NCBI GenBank assembly: GCA_004335835.1 | Contig: RWJK01000862.1 | Span: 1-64,000, forward strand | DNA: 64,000 nucleotides | DNA from: Scenedesmus sp. ARA3 | Taxonomy: Eukaryota > Chlorophyta > Chlorophyceae > Sphaeropleales > Scenedesmaceae | Direction: 5' to 3' | Shown: in pieces, positions 27,368 through 38,676 of the stretch | Numbering within the stretch: the stretch's first letter is position 1 | Layout: the number at the start of each line of letters is the position of its first letter | Notes under the pieces: model-generated | Database searches by the model: none | Told to the model about the DNA's origin: nothing | Seen by the model: the letters and a program-made list of their open reading frames with translations, nothing else | Translations under genes and position numbers: made by a program

Positions 27368-30300
27368 ATGGGGCCTGCAGTGAAGCCCAGCATCCCAAGG
27401 ATGCCTGCAGGCTCCTACAAGCCTTCAAAGGCAAAGCAGCTTGCAAAGGTGTTCTCGAAGTTGCAGCAGCTGTTGCTCTCTGAGTGGCAGACAATCCGCG
27501 GTGCAAACCTAGGTGGGTCCCTGCTGGTGGGATCCTCTACTGCATGCCTGCAAGCACGCTGCTGCTATCCTGGCCTGCATGCCCAACTATAAAGCAAGCA
27601 GGTCACAGCCTCTTCATGTAGCCTAACACCACTTTGCCCAAAGCATGCAGAGTGTACCTGCAGCAAAGCGTTCGTGATGTGTGCTGTCTTTTCAGGTGTC
27701 AAGTCAGGCACCAGCATCCTGGAGGATGTGCTGCTGTTACAGCTCAACCAGCTGGCCACACACCTGCACACGCTGGCAGCTAGTGACCAGGAGGCGGCTA
27801 GCCGGCTGGTTGAGCTTGCAGGAAAGCTGAGCGAGCAGCATTTCCAGCAGCTGCAGGTGAGCCAGCGGCAGCCACTGCCATGGTGAACTTCTGTCACACT
27901 CTGAAGTGCTGCGTTGCTGTCAAGCCACATGCAGCTGTAGCAGCTACAGCAGCAGCATGCTTAGCAGCAGGCAAAGACAGCACACGGTACTCAATAGCTG
28001 GTGTGCAAACTGCTGCTGCTGCTGCAGGTGCTGCTGGATGTGCTGGGTCATGAGGAGCTGTCTGACTTTCTGGCCCTGCTTGTCAGGCAAGAAGAGGGCA
28101 GGCACACCTGCAGCAGCAAGGGCTACAGCGCAGCATCTGCCACAGCAGCAGCATCGCTCGTCAGCCGCAGTGGCAGCGGGACACTGAGCAGCAGCCAGCA
28201 CAGAGTCGCCAGTAGCGTAGGTGCGAGCAGGCTTGCAACCGTCTGTCACGCTGGATCGTGGGTGTGCTGGATCAAGATTGTGAATTTCGTAGCGCATGGA
28301 GTTGGATTTGCAGCGATGGCAGCAGCGACTTAGCGACGTTATGCGCTTCTGACGTGGCAGCTGGTTCTGTTTCTTTCTGTTTTCGACCAGGTGCGGGCTC
28401 TTCTTGGGTCTTCATCAATGTGGTTGCATCAATGTGTTCCTGCGGGCTGTGAGCTCTGTAACTGGTGGCCTGCAGGCGGCAAGCAGCTGCTGGGGTCTGA
28501 CAGCGGCAGTGCAGCAGGCCAGGGCTGGCAGCGGCGCAACAGAGCAGCAGCGGGTGTTGCCTTTGACGTGGAGGGCCTGGACAGCTTGCAGGACAGCAGC
28601 ATCAGGCGCCGCAGCAGCATGGGCAGCAGCTCATGCCCTGACCTGAAAGGTGAGCACAACTGACGGCTGTTTGGCTGTGGTCAGCACTCATCTGGACCAG
28701 ACAAGCCATGTGATACCGTTCAGATTGCTGGCGCACATAGACAGATGCAACTGCACGTGCATGCGAGCCAGCAATGCACTGTATGTGGGCAGTTTGCCAA
28801 AGAAGCCTGTTGCCGATGGGTGTTGCTGCTGCAGGTCTACGTTTTGCCTGCCTGCTGCCGCCTGGCCACCTGCTGACAAAGACAGCAGAGCAGCTGCAGC
28901 GGCAGCAGGAGTTTGAGACAGCGCTGCAGGCATCAAAGGCAGCTGCGGCAGCAGCTGCAGCAGCAGCAAGGTCACAGCAGCATGCACCTGCTGTGGCGAT
29001 GCTGCAGCTGCCTGGGAGGCATGTGCCCAGATATGGTGAGCAAGCAGCAGCCTGTTATCTCGTTGTAATGCTGGACCTGCTTCTATCCTGCAGCTGTGAT
29101 GCACCAGGCAGAATTGCACATGTGCATTCTACCTGCCTCCTTTCTACACAAACGCGCTCATACACATGGCCGCTAGCCCACAGTTTTGTGTAAGTGCAGA
29201 TAGGCAGCAGCAGCAGCACGCTGTGCTAGTTGGCATGTTGTGCTCTGCCATGATTGCTGCAGTTGTTGTTTCGGCAAACGTATCCTGCAATGTGTTATCC
29301 TGCGACCTGCTCGTGCTGCAGGTGACCTGTCAGTGTACCGGCCAGGCAGCGGCAACAGCTGCAGCAGCCCGGCAGGAGGCCCCACCTCACCCTTCCGATG
29401 GGCAGGCAACGACGACTGCCGCTCAAACCTAGGGTTCAGCCCCACAGGGCTTAGGTCTTTGCAGCTGGATGCGGGTGGCTTGCTGGCAGCGCCCAGCAGC
29501 ATGCCAGACCCGCTGTCATGTGGCTTCAGGGCACCCAGCAGAAGTGTAGAGCAGATATGGAAGGAAGGCAGGAAAGCTACCACTGAGGCAGTGCTTGGGG
29601 CAGCCCACATGCAGCTGCATGAAGGGCCGTTTGGTGTTTTGATGCTGCAGCCACCACTTGTGCTGCAGCCGCGTGTGGTGCAGCAGCAGCAGCAGCAGCC
29701 AGCTATGCCTGTGCTGGATGCAGCAGCAGCAGGGGTGCGGCCCAACAGTGCCCGTAGCAGACGGGGGTCAGTGACAAGCAGGCCGTGCAGTGCAGCAGCA
29801 GCAGGAACCGGCAGACGGGGTACCCGTGCAAGCGCAAGTGGGTTCCAGGCGAACGCCGCTGGTGGTGTGGCATCGTCTGGTGGGCCTCTGGCGGCATTTG
29901 GCTCGACCATAGCCGGTGCTGCTGCTGGAGTCAGCAGCATTGCTGGCAATGGCAACACCACTGCTGTTGCTGCTGCTGCTGGTGGTGCGGGTTCAGGGCA
30001 GCTGGGCAGGCAGGGCTCTAATGTAGACAGCTACGCCAGCAGACTCAGCACATGGGCGGCATCACCAGCAGCAGCAACAGCAGCTAGCACCAGCAGGAGT
30101 GCGTTCAGTGCTGCCACTGGCAACACCAGCTCTGCCGAGTCTCCATGCAGCATGGGCAGCGGTGCAGTTGCAGCTACTCCTTTCAGCGGAGGCATGGAAA
30201 GCAGACAGCAGGCTTTAGGTGCAGGTACTGCTAGGAGGATGGCGTTTGCTGGGCCTAGAGCAGCAGGGGTAAACTTGCTGGACCCTGCTGGCAGCAGCAC

Positions 30301-30559
30301 TGTCGAGGCTGCTACTGGTGCTGCTGCGTCCAGTGCGAAAGGCGGCGTTGCAGTGCCAGCACTGCAGCTGTCAAGGCTTGGGTCCATGCATGCGCCTGGG
30401 GCAGCAGCGGCAGCTGCTGCTGCTGCAACAGCGAGGCCGGACAGTGCAGGCAGCAGCAGCAGGTCACGGCCAGAGAGTGCAGCTAGCACCAGCAGGCTTG
30501 CTGTGTCAGCGCGTGCTGGTGGGGCACCACAATTGGTAGGTTTTCCAGCGTACCATTAG
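27368..30559 (+). CDS. Uncharacterised Ala/Ser/Gln-rich protein with helical N-terminus
   Basis: Not recognised. A phase-consistent model uses six exons: 27368-27512, 27696-27856, 28028-28220, 28476-28649, 28835-29035, 29322-30559, giving 703 residues. Residues 1-140 look like a folded helical region: basic start (SYKPSKAKQLAKVFSKLQ), then Leu-rich helices (DVLLLQLNQLATHL; LLDVLGHEELSDFLALL). The middle has a possible coiled coil (LLTKTAEQLQRQQEF) followed by a polyA run. The last 400 residues are Ala/Ser/Gly-rich low complexity with Arg-Ser patches, probably disordered. No signal peptide or membrane segment was seen. The frame stays open through 1.24 kb in the last exon. The exon 3-4 junction is the weakest; an extra exon near 28392-28460 is possible. 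A TGTAA lies 152 bp after the stop. Confidence 0.6.
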
Positions 30560-31361
30560 TTAGCCTTTGCAGTATGACAGCCCTGGCACCAATCAGTCTG
30601 TGAAAGCTAAGGTGCTCAATTCAGTTGAAGCATCCTTGGCAGGGAAGCCATGCTGAGAGTCCTGCGTCTGGCAGGAATACGGGTTGCACAACTTTGTTGC
30701 TTAAGGCTCGTGTAATTGCGTTGTTATGCGTGTGTACTGGCATGCACAGCAGCAGGTTGATGGCGCAGGTAACCACGGCCATGTGCGTAAGACGGTCTGC
30801 GGGTGGCATCTGCTTGTGAATCACTCGTAAACGGTGCTGATAAGTCGACGGAAGTAATGTGTGTTGCAAACTGCCTTTTGTCAAGGAGTCCTAACCGCTC
30901 ACGTACGTTGTACGTTGGAGCTCCAACGTTCTCCGAGGAAGGTGCAACCCGCGATGTCAGGCCGGCGGGTGAGGAATCTGCATGTTGCTGATTCACGCAA
31001 TATAAGGATCTGCCATGGTCCAGGACAGGCACATCAAGCTCACTCCACGAGACAGTGCTTACACAGTATTGCAAAGTCGAGAACAGCAAAGACCGCTGCT
31101 TCGCTTGGCGATCAGAGTAACCCAGGTGACTGTGCGCTGTATTTGGTATGGTCGTTGCCAGCGCCCGCAGCAATTTGATTTGTTGGAAATTGGTGTGGCA
31201 GGCATCAGATCATATCAGATCCAGGCATGCAGCAACAGCATTGATTCCTCGCAAGCCCGCCAGCGCGTGCTGCCAGCTAATGTATGCACACTTCGCAGCG
31301 CAAACACATGCTGATCAGTTCCCTGGCCGATATTTATCTTCCTACAGGCTATCTGTGGCCA
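30560..31361. other. Intergenic region before the fasciclin gene
   Basis: About 800 bp. It holds a TGTAA candidate at 30711 for the upstream gene. A CTACAG shortly before the fasciclin start could be a 5' UTR acceptor. No gene was seen. Confidence 0.45.
30711..30715 (+). terminator. Candidate TGTAA polyadenylation signal
   Basis: Lies 152 bp after the stop of the uncharacterised gene, a typical spacing for chlorophycean 3' UTRs. Confidence 0.45.
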
Positions 31362-32533
31362 ATGGTTGCCCCTCGCTTGGCTGCTGCATCAGCAGCACTG
31401 CTGGCAGTGCTGCTGGTGGCAGCTGCACCTACATCACATGCTCAGGCTGCTGCCCCTTCAGCATTCCTTGGCCAGCTAGGCGCTGCCAACACTTCATCTC
31501 CGGTAGGCACTGGAATGCAGCTCTGCTGCGCATGGAAGCTACTGCCCAGCATGTACAAACATGCATGATGCCTTGCAGTGGCAGCTGCGTGTCATTGCTG
31601 GCATGGACAAGCAACTGTTGCGCATAGTACTGCTCGGATACACTTGCACAGCCAATCATGCGCCCCAAACGGATGTCAAGCACATCTGCTTCTTGGGTCA
31701 GCCAAGTGCGTGCTTCAATGTGCTTCCCACGTACTTATGCGCCGCCTGGCCACATATCCTTGCGCGCCTGCAACTTCCTCCAGCTGCCTTGACTCCCAGC
31801 CACCTCATAACCCATCTGCTCCGCTGACCTAAGTGTTCTGCATACATGAACGTCTCCGCCTGCCGCATCTGTGCTGCTGTACACTGTGCCTATCATCCCT
31901 GCAGTCCCCCGCCCCTGCAGAGTGCAGCGGCAGCACCCAAGCCAAGCTCATCATCCAGAGCGTCACACCCATCCCCGGAGCAGGCAACACAGCACAGGTC
32001 GTCATCCGCAACATCGGAGGCCAGACCGCAAACATCACCGGGTACCGCCTGACCGGCACGGCCGGAGGCAATGAAAGCGACAGCTCCAACACCCTGTACA
32101 TTGCCAATGACAGGCGCTGCAGGGAAAACGGCACTGTGCCATCTGGCCAGTCGCTGTTCTTCAAGCCTGTCAGCAACAACAACCCATGCGGCTTCCCCTT
32201 CCAGCTGGGATCAGGGTGAGCTGCTTTTGCATGCTTGTGTGTGTGTATACGTGATGGGCAGACGAGGACTGCGCGTGCTGGTGTGCTGCTGCTTCCGTAC
32301 GCTTGTGTGTGTATACGTGATGGGCGGACGAGGATTGCTTTGTGCTGCTGTGCCGGCAGGAGTTGTGTTCTGCAGCCGCACCATGCATTGTGTAAGGCAC
32401 CGAATGAGGCCCGGTGCGCTGGTGTGTGGAGCACTGGGTACAGACGTATTCTGACGTGGCATGCAGAGTACCGCCTCATGTGCCCTGCTTAGACAGGTAC
32501 ACGTGCCAACAACTGGCTTTGACCGACAAACTG

Positions 32534-32581
<48 letters not shown>

Positions 32582-33183
32582 ACCAGTGGTACTGTGACGC
32601 TGTCTGACTACAATGGGGCTCCAGTGTCAGCCATGAGCTGGACCAACGCAACAGAGGGCACAGAGGTGCGCTGCAGGCTATCATGCTTGCTAGCATGCGC
32701 GTGAAGTGTGCAGGATGCACCTGTATTTGCCCGAGCCCAGCACAACGCTTTCTGTTATTTCTTGCCTGGATGCAAGCGTGCTTTGATCAAATCACCCCCA
32801 GGTGTGGGCCCCAAACAACTCCTGCAAGCGTGTTGAACATGGCTGCCGCGCTCCTACTGTCTGCTGTGCCATGCAGGTGATGGTGACTCCTGATGGCAGC
32901 GCAGCTGTGCGTGTGCCTGGCAACCAGAACGTGATTGAGGTGCTGCGCTCCCTGGGCGACTACCAGACCTTTGTGCTGGCTCTGCAGGTGAGGCTGCTGA
33001 CATAGTGGTCCTTTTGATATATCTTGTTCTTGGTTATATTCAATGTGGCTAGTTTATGCACAAGAAGCCGCATGCGTCCAGCAACATCTGTACGCCAATC
33101 AACAAGTGTCGCACTGCAAGTCAGCACAGTACGCACACAGCACGTTCAGAGTCTGTCTGTTCATCTTGAAGCTGAGTCGGCTT

Positions 33184-33224
<41 letters not shown>

Positions 33225-35397
33225 CCGCCGTTTTCCTGCTGCAGGCTGCCGGCCTCGATCAGGCCCTGATTGCTGCCAGTGACCCCAACTACACAGGCCC
33301 CAAGCTGCCAGAGCAGCAGTACGTCATCGACCTGCCCTGGTGGTTCGCAGGCGCACAGGCCGCCGGTGCTGCTCCCCCTCCCCCACCACCTCCCGCTGCA
33401 CCCCAGGCCCCTCCTCCTGTTGGTGTGCCTGCCTCTGGCCCTTACACCGTGAGTGCACCTGCTGCCTCAATCAACTGTCGCAAGTGCCCTGCACCTCTGG
33501 TGTGCATTCACAAGCCTCTGTTGGTGCGCTGTTCTGTGTTGCTAGGCAGCTGCATGCAACCATTGAGCCGCACGTACGCTGTCAAAAGCTTGCACCGTAG
33601 TATCTGTTGACAGCTGCAAAATGCACTGGCTGGACCTTGCGCTGACGCTGCTGCTGTGCCCTGCTGCGTCCTGCTGCTGTTACTGATACCTGCAGATCTT
33701 CGCTCCCAACGACGATGCATTTGACGCCATGCTGCTCAACCTGGGCGGTGGCCAGAGGAAGCTGCCACTGGACCAGCTGCTGCGCCTGCCTCAGCTCAAG
33801 AACATCCTGATGTACCACATCGTGCCTGGGCAGTACACCAGCGGTGAGGGCGGCGCACAGGCCGTGCTTAAGTAGGGCTAGGGCAGCGTGGGTGTTTTTG
33901 AAAGCTGAAGCAAGCCGCACCCCAACCAACATGTGCAATTGTCATGTGCTAAGTGGTGTGCTGCTCGCTCTCGACTCTCTGCACAGATCTGACAGCTCCC
34001 ATACACAATGACAAACCGCAGTTGCAGGTGGCTACTCATGAGCAACATGCCAGGGGCAGTTGTCAAACTACACAAGCGTCTGCCCTCCCTGACCTTGGTG
34101 TTCCTTTCTGCTGCCCCTGCTGCTGCACCTCCCCTCCTGCAGCCTTCCTGCGCAACAACACGCCCATCTACACCGCGCAGGGCGTGGAGGTGGTGCCCTT
34201 TGCTGACGGTTGCATGACCGAGGGCAAGCTGATGCTGCACGACTCATGCATCGACAAGCCCACCGCGGACAACTACACCTGCGAGGAGCAGCGCGCCTTT
34301 GGCAAGTGTGACTTCCCATTCATGGTGGTGAGTGATCTGCTGTACCGATGCTTGTTATATTGTAATGCTTTAGTAGTCTGCTGCACAGATGCTTGTGATA
34401 CTGTCACGCTTTGGTGATCTGCTGTGTCTCTTGTTGGACTGTCAGGCTTACTTCACCGGCTGCTGCAGGCCCAGCGCTTGCAGCTGCAGTGCACTGTGTG
34501 CAGGCAGGAACGCATGGACCACGTGTGGCAGTGGCGTAAAGGCTGCACCAGAAGCAGCTGTGCTGGTTCCCAGTTATTGCCTTGAAAAGGTTACACTGCA
34601 GTCGAGCACAAGCATGCATCCTGCAGTGCTCGCGTACAAAACCCTTGCTAACTTCTGCTGCCTGTCCCACTGCCCCCTGCTGCACCCCCCTGCCTGCCGT
34701 CCTGCAGTCCTCCCTGGCTGCGCAGTGGCAGGGCGGCTTCTGCCAGCGCACCTGCAAGCGCTGCGACTGCTCCCCCACCAGCGGCATCATCTGCAGTACC
34801 GTGGTCAGCCCAGATGTGCAGGCCAACAACGGCGTCATCCACGGCATCTCCCGAGTGCTGTTCCCGCCTCCTACTTTCACCAAGGAGCAGGCCATCCGTG
34901 ATGCTGTTGCATACAATGAGAGCCTGGCACGTAACCAGAGCCTGGGCATTGCACCTGCCCCGGGCATGACTGGCCTCAACGACCTGCCAGGCGCAGCTGC
35001 ACCTATCACCCCAGGCGCTCCTGCTGCTGGTGTCACCCCTGCTGCTGGTGCGGCTAATGGTACTGGTGCTGGAGCTAACCCTGCTGGCACTGTGCCTGGT
35101 GCTGCTGCTGGCACTACTCCTGCTGGCGTCACCCCTGCTGCTGGTGCGGCGAATGGCACTGCAGCTGGCGGGGCTCCTGCAGCAGCAGCACCTGGCCAGA
35201 CAGGCGCTGCACTGGGACTGGCACCACCAGCATCGCCAGAGGCAACACCAGCAGCATCACCAGCAGCATCACCAGCACCAGCAGAGTCCCCTGCTCCAGC
35301 AGCCTCCCCTGCAGTGATTGTTGTTGACAACACCACGCAAGCAACTCCCCCTGCAGGAAGGAGGCTGCAGCGCCGGCGCTTCATGCGCAGGCAGTAA
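31362..35397 (+). CDS. Secreted fasciclin (FAS1) protein with embedded ShK-like module
   Basis: Eight exons (31362-31502, 31905-32215, 32587-32665, 32802-32987, 33245-33448, 33696-33843, 34143-34327, 34708-35397) give 647 residues. A signal peptide (about 1-28, ending SHAQ) points to secretion. Residues about 50-200 resemble an Ig-like lamin-tail-type beta fold (VVIRNIGGQTANITGYRL). The FAS1 adhesion domain shows IEVLRSLGDYQTFVLAL, a Pro-rich insert, FAPNDDAFDAMLL, MYHIVPGQY and the closing GVIHGISRVLFPP. Six cysteines between residues 392 and 437 (C..C..C..C...C..C) form a ShK-like module placed before the last FAS1 strand. This is a domain name only; such modules are common in extracellular algal proteins. 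The tail is Pro/Ala/Gly-rich with GVTPAAGAANGT repeats. Probable role: cell wall or matrix adhesion. Exon 3 and 4 edges are inferred from phase. Confidence 0.85.
32231..32340 (+). repeat. Intronic tandem repeat after fasciclin exon 2
   Basis: Two copies of a unit of about 64 bp (GCTTGTGTGTGTATACGTGA..GGCGGACGAGGA) lie directly after the donor. Both are purely intronic. Confidence 0.8.
32530..32580 (+). repeat. CTG tract directly before fasciclin exon 3 acceptor
   Basis: An uninterrupted sense-strand CTG run ends a few bases before the acceptor at 32586. It is one of many placed like a polypyrimidine tract. Confidence 0.75.
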
Positions 35398-37103
35398 GGC
35401 TGAGTGAAAGTGGGTTGTGTTTTTGTGCGGCATATAAACATGTAGTTTCAAGTTGAATTTGTTGCACAGTTGGGGTGGGTGCTAGTCGTGTTCGCCCATT
35501 GGGGTGGTGTACCACACCCTTATTGGGCAGCGGGCAGTTCTGCGTTCATGTGGTGCATGCAAGCTCATTAGTTGCTTCCTGCAGGAAGCTGGCTCTGGTA
35601 GGATGTGTCCTGCAAGGCGCGGCAAGGAACGGTGGTGCTGTGCAAGCATGCTGGGGCTGTCAACCTGGCAGCTTGCCCCATGTGCTGCAATTTTGCTGCA
35701 TGCACAGCATTACGTGAAAGCTCATGCATGCAGCCACCTGGCAAAGCATATTGCGTTTGAATATGTGCAGCCTGCAGTATGGCGACGCAGGTGCACAGGT
35801 TGTGCTGGTTACAGCAAGATACGAGTGCCTGCGTGCTGGTTGACCGTCCCTCCTGAAGGTTACAACCAGGCTGTCAGTGTGTCTGGGTGCCTTAGAGCAG
35901 GGCTGAAACGCCTGGCTCTTGCTTGTAATGGAGTGAGGTTGAAGCTCAGCAGGATTTGATGCATTTCAAAGTTGCAGCACTGTGAACTGCTGATTGGCCT
36001 TCAGCCTTAGCTGGCCTATGCATGGGGTTTGGGTTATAAGCCACAGTCTTTCCTGAGGCGTGTAACAGGTGGCCCAGACAATTCTTGTCCCTTTACATTG
36101 AGAACGCCTGCTGACAAGTCCCAGGTATGCAACAAAACACACTCGGGCGACCATGTGCATGCATGCACACATGCTGGCTTCACAAGACGCTGTAGACGCG
36201 TCGTACAGCAGTGGCTGGTGCCTAGAAATGCATCCCTGCACCAAAAGACAAACATGCAGTTGTTGTGGGCGTAAACAGCGAAGCACATCCAACCGTATAC
36301 TATGCAAGCCATTGCCTGCAGCGACTGCTGCAAAGGAGCCACCCACCCAACACTTCCCTGCTCAAAGGGACATGCTGTGAAGCAGCAACCGCCCACACCA
36401 ATCGGTCCTTCTCATAACAGTGAATATAGCCTTTTAGTGCCAGACTGCTTTCACACCCACATCTGCTGGACATGCGATGTGTGCCCTATTGGCAGGTCAG
36501 CCATGATTTACCTGCCCTGCCTGCCCTGCTGTTACCCAAGGCTGCTGGTGCAAAAACTACCCCCACACCTGCAAGCAAACAGCTGCACTCGCAGATGCGG
36601 CACACCGGCACCCAAGCAAAGCCTTCAGAGCGTAGATGATGCTTGTCCAGCTACATGCGGTTGTGCACAAAACCATCAGGTGCTGCATGATGCACCCTAC
36701 TGCCAGCTGATAATGCTGCAGCTACTGAAGACCATCAACACAAAGCATGCATAATTTGCGATGATTTGATTATGATAAAGGCTCTGCAATGATGACATCA
36801 GCCCCTTGCCAGCAGCATGCGGCCCAATAAGCACGCCTACTGCTGGCCTTATCAGCATGCACAGCTGCGCCTTTGACACCTGCTGCTTTGATTGCAGAAA
36901 CACAGCAAGGCGGCACACGGCAAACTACAGTACGCAAGCCATGCAATCAACATGACTGGCCAACCTGGGCCGCCCAGCTGCTCAGCCTGCTTGTCGTGCC
37001 TGCCAGTGCCAGCCTGAGCATGGTGGCTGAGCTTGCTCTGCTGCCGTCCGCTGCCATCCTGCTGCTGCCCACGCTGCTCGACTATTTGCTCCAGGAAGCT
37101 AAA
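35398..37103. other. Convergent intergenic region
   Basis: About 1.7 kb between the fasciclin gene and the dynein light chain gene, which end toward each other. Frames here are short with no recognisable protein signature. A TGTAA at 35924 is 527 bp after the fasciclin stop, a weak candidate. Probably both 3' UTRs plus spacer. Confidence 0.5.
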
Positions 37104-37460
37104 CTAGATGGCAAGCCAGTATACTGTTACAAGAATGGTCATTGTCTGGTTCTCCCACTGCACCGACAGCTTGCCATCTGTTTTGTCCCCCCAGCGCGTG
37201 CAGCTGGCTGCATGCAGGCCTGCTCCTGCCTTCTGGGTGAGGTTGCAGGTCAACACATACTTGAAGGGCTTGTTCAGTGCTGCTAAGCGCTTCAGACAGC
37301 CTTCTACGATGTTCCCTGACCAGGCGTCGATCTTGGCGTGCAGGAACTGGCCGTCTCCCACTGCTGCTAGGATGGCCTCCCGCACCATGGTGTCCACCTC
37401 CGCATCATCGATGAGGTCATCCTCAGTGAGGCCTCCTTCTACTAGCGATTCGTCATGCAT
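37104..37460 (-). CDS. DYNLT1: Tctex1-type dynein light chain
   Basis: A complete 118-residue protein on one uninterrupted exon. The Tctex1 fold is clear: an acidic N-terminus, the helix DTMVREAILAAVGD, then KRLAALNKPFKYVLTCNL, QKAGAGLHAASC, and the closing strands VQWENQTMTILVTVYWLAI. The length matches the family (about 113-118). It dimerises and binds dynein intermediate chains and cargo, in cytoplasmic or flagellar dynein motors. Being intronless is unusual here, where every other complete gene has several introns. It is divergent from the TlyA gene, with 411 bp between starts. Confidence 0.93.
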   Translation of the reverse strand: MHDESLVEGGLTEDDLIDDAEVDTMVREAILAAVGDGQFLHAKIDAWSGNIVEGCLKRLAALNKPFKYVLTCNLTQKAGAGLHAASCTRWGDKTDGKLSVQWENQTMTILVTVYWLAI

Positions 37461-37871
37461 GGCTGCAGGGAAGCAGCTGGCTGCCTTGGTAAGTTTGACT
37501 GGGCGCGGAAAAGCAGCAGGAAACAGCTATCAAGCGTAGGTGTTTATGAGCTGGTACTTGAAACTACTTCTTCTTAGACAGTGGAACTACCTGCACATGA
37601 CGAGGCGAAATTCAAACTTTGCTGAACAAGGGTTGTGCGGAGGACTGAGCAGTGTCACGGCAAGGAGAAGCAACGCAGAAGCACGCAAAAACAAGCACAA
37701 GACAATAAGTTGTTTGTGGAAAATTAAACAACTCAGGCCAAGCACGTGCTGCATACCCAACCAGTGAACGCGACTGCTGCTGCTGCTGCTGCTGCTGCTG
37801 CCACACCACACACCCACACCATCACTTGTAGCTATTCTGTCTTGTACTGCTACATACAACATAACAGCGCA
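37461..37871. promoter_or_regulatory. Divergent promoter region DYNLT1 / TlyA
   Basis: 411 bp between two start codons, with a CTG tract near 37773-37801. No recognisable core element. Confidence 0.45.
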
Positions 37872-38635
37872 ATGTTGCCTTCGGCCTGCGGCAGAAGCCT
37901 CGGCCAGGCAATGGCCAGCAGGCAGCTGCCGCACTGCTGCTGCTGGTCGGCTGCCCAGGTGGCACGCCTGGCACTCGCAGCTCAGCGCTCCAGTGGCATA
38001 GCCAGCACCTCTGGCACTAGCTCTACCAGCAGAAGCGGCAGCAGCAGTGACAGCAGCAGCAAGTCGTACCCCAAGCGACAGCGACTGGACGATTACTGCC
38101 TGCAGCAGAACCCTCAACACAGCAAAAACCTCATCCAGTCCTGGATTGTACAGGGCAAGGTGCTGGTCAACGACAAGGTTGTTACAAAAGCCGGGCATGC
38201 TGTGCCAAAGAACGCAAACGTGCGGATCCTAGCAGAGGACCCAAAGTTTGTGTGCAGAGCAGGGTTCAAGCTGGAGAAAGCCCTAGACCACTTTGAGATA
38301 GATGCCACAGGGCTGACAGCGCTGGATGCTGGCCTGTCAACTGGCGGCTTCACAGACTGCCTGCTGCAGCGCGGAGCTAGGCATGTGAGTCGCAACATCA
38401 AGTGGCTCGGGTGCAGGGCGGGGGTGCTGTTTGCCTGCTGGAATTCGCCTTACTCATCACGCAGCAGCATGATAGCGGCAAGCAGCTGCATCCTTAGTAG
38501 GCCTGCGGACAGAGCAGGAGCTGTGTGGAAGTCAGCAGCCATACGCAGCAGCACACCATGCCATCAGGTACCAAAGCCAGCGGACACGGAGGCCGCGCCG
38601 CCACGCCACACCCGCTTCTCTGTCTGTGCCGCACT

Positions 38636-38676
<41 letters not shown>

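Noticed and set aside
34220..34790. ShK-like cysteine module as a toxin gene
   Set aside because: It is a small module inside a large adhesion protein; such modules are common in non-toxic extracellular proteins.
35504..37000. Plus-strand frames between the fasciclin and dynein genes
   Set aside because: No start context, splice pattern or recognisable protein signature; probably 3' UTR and spacer.
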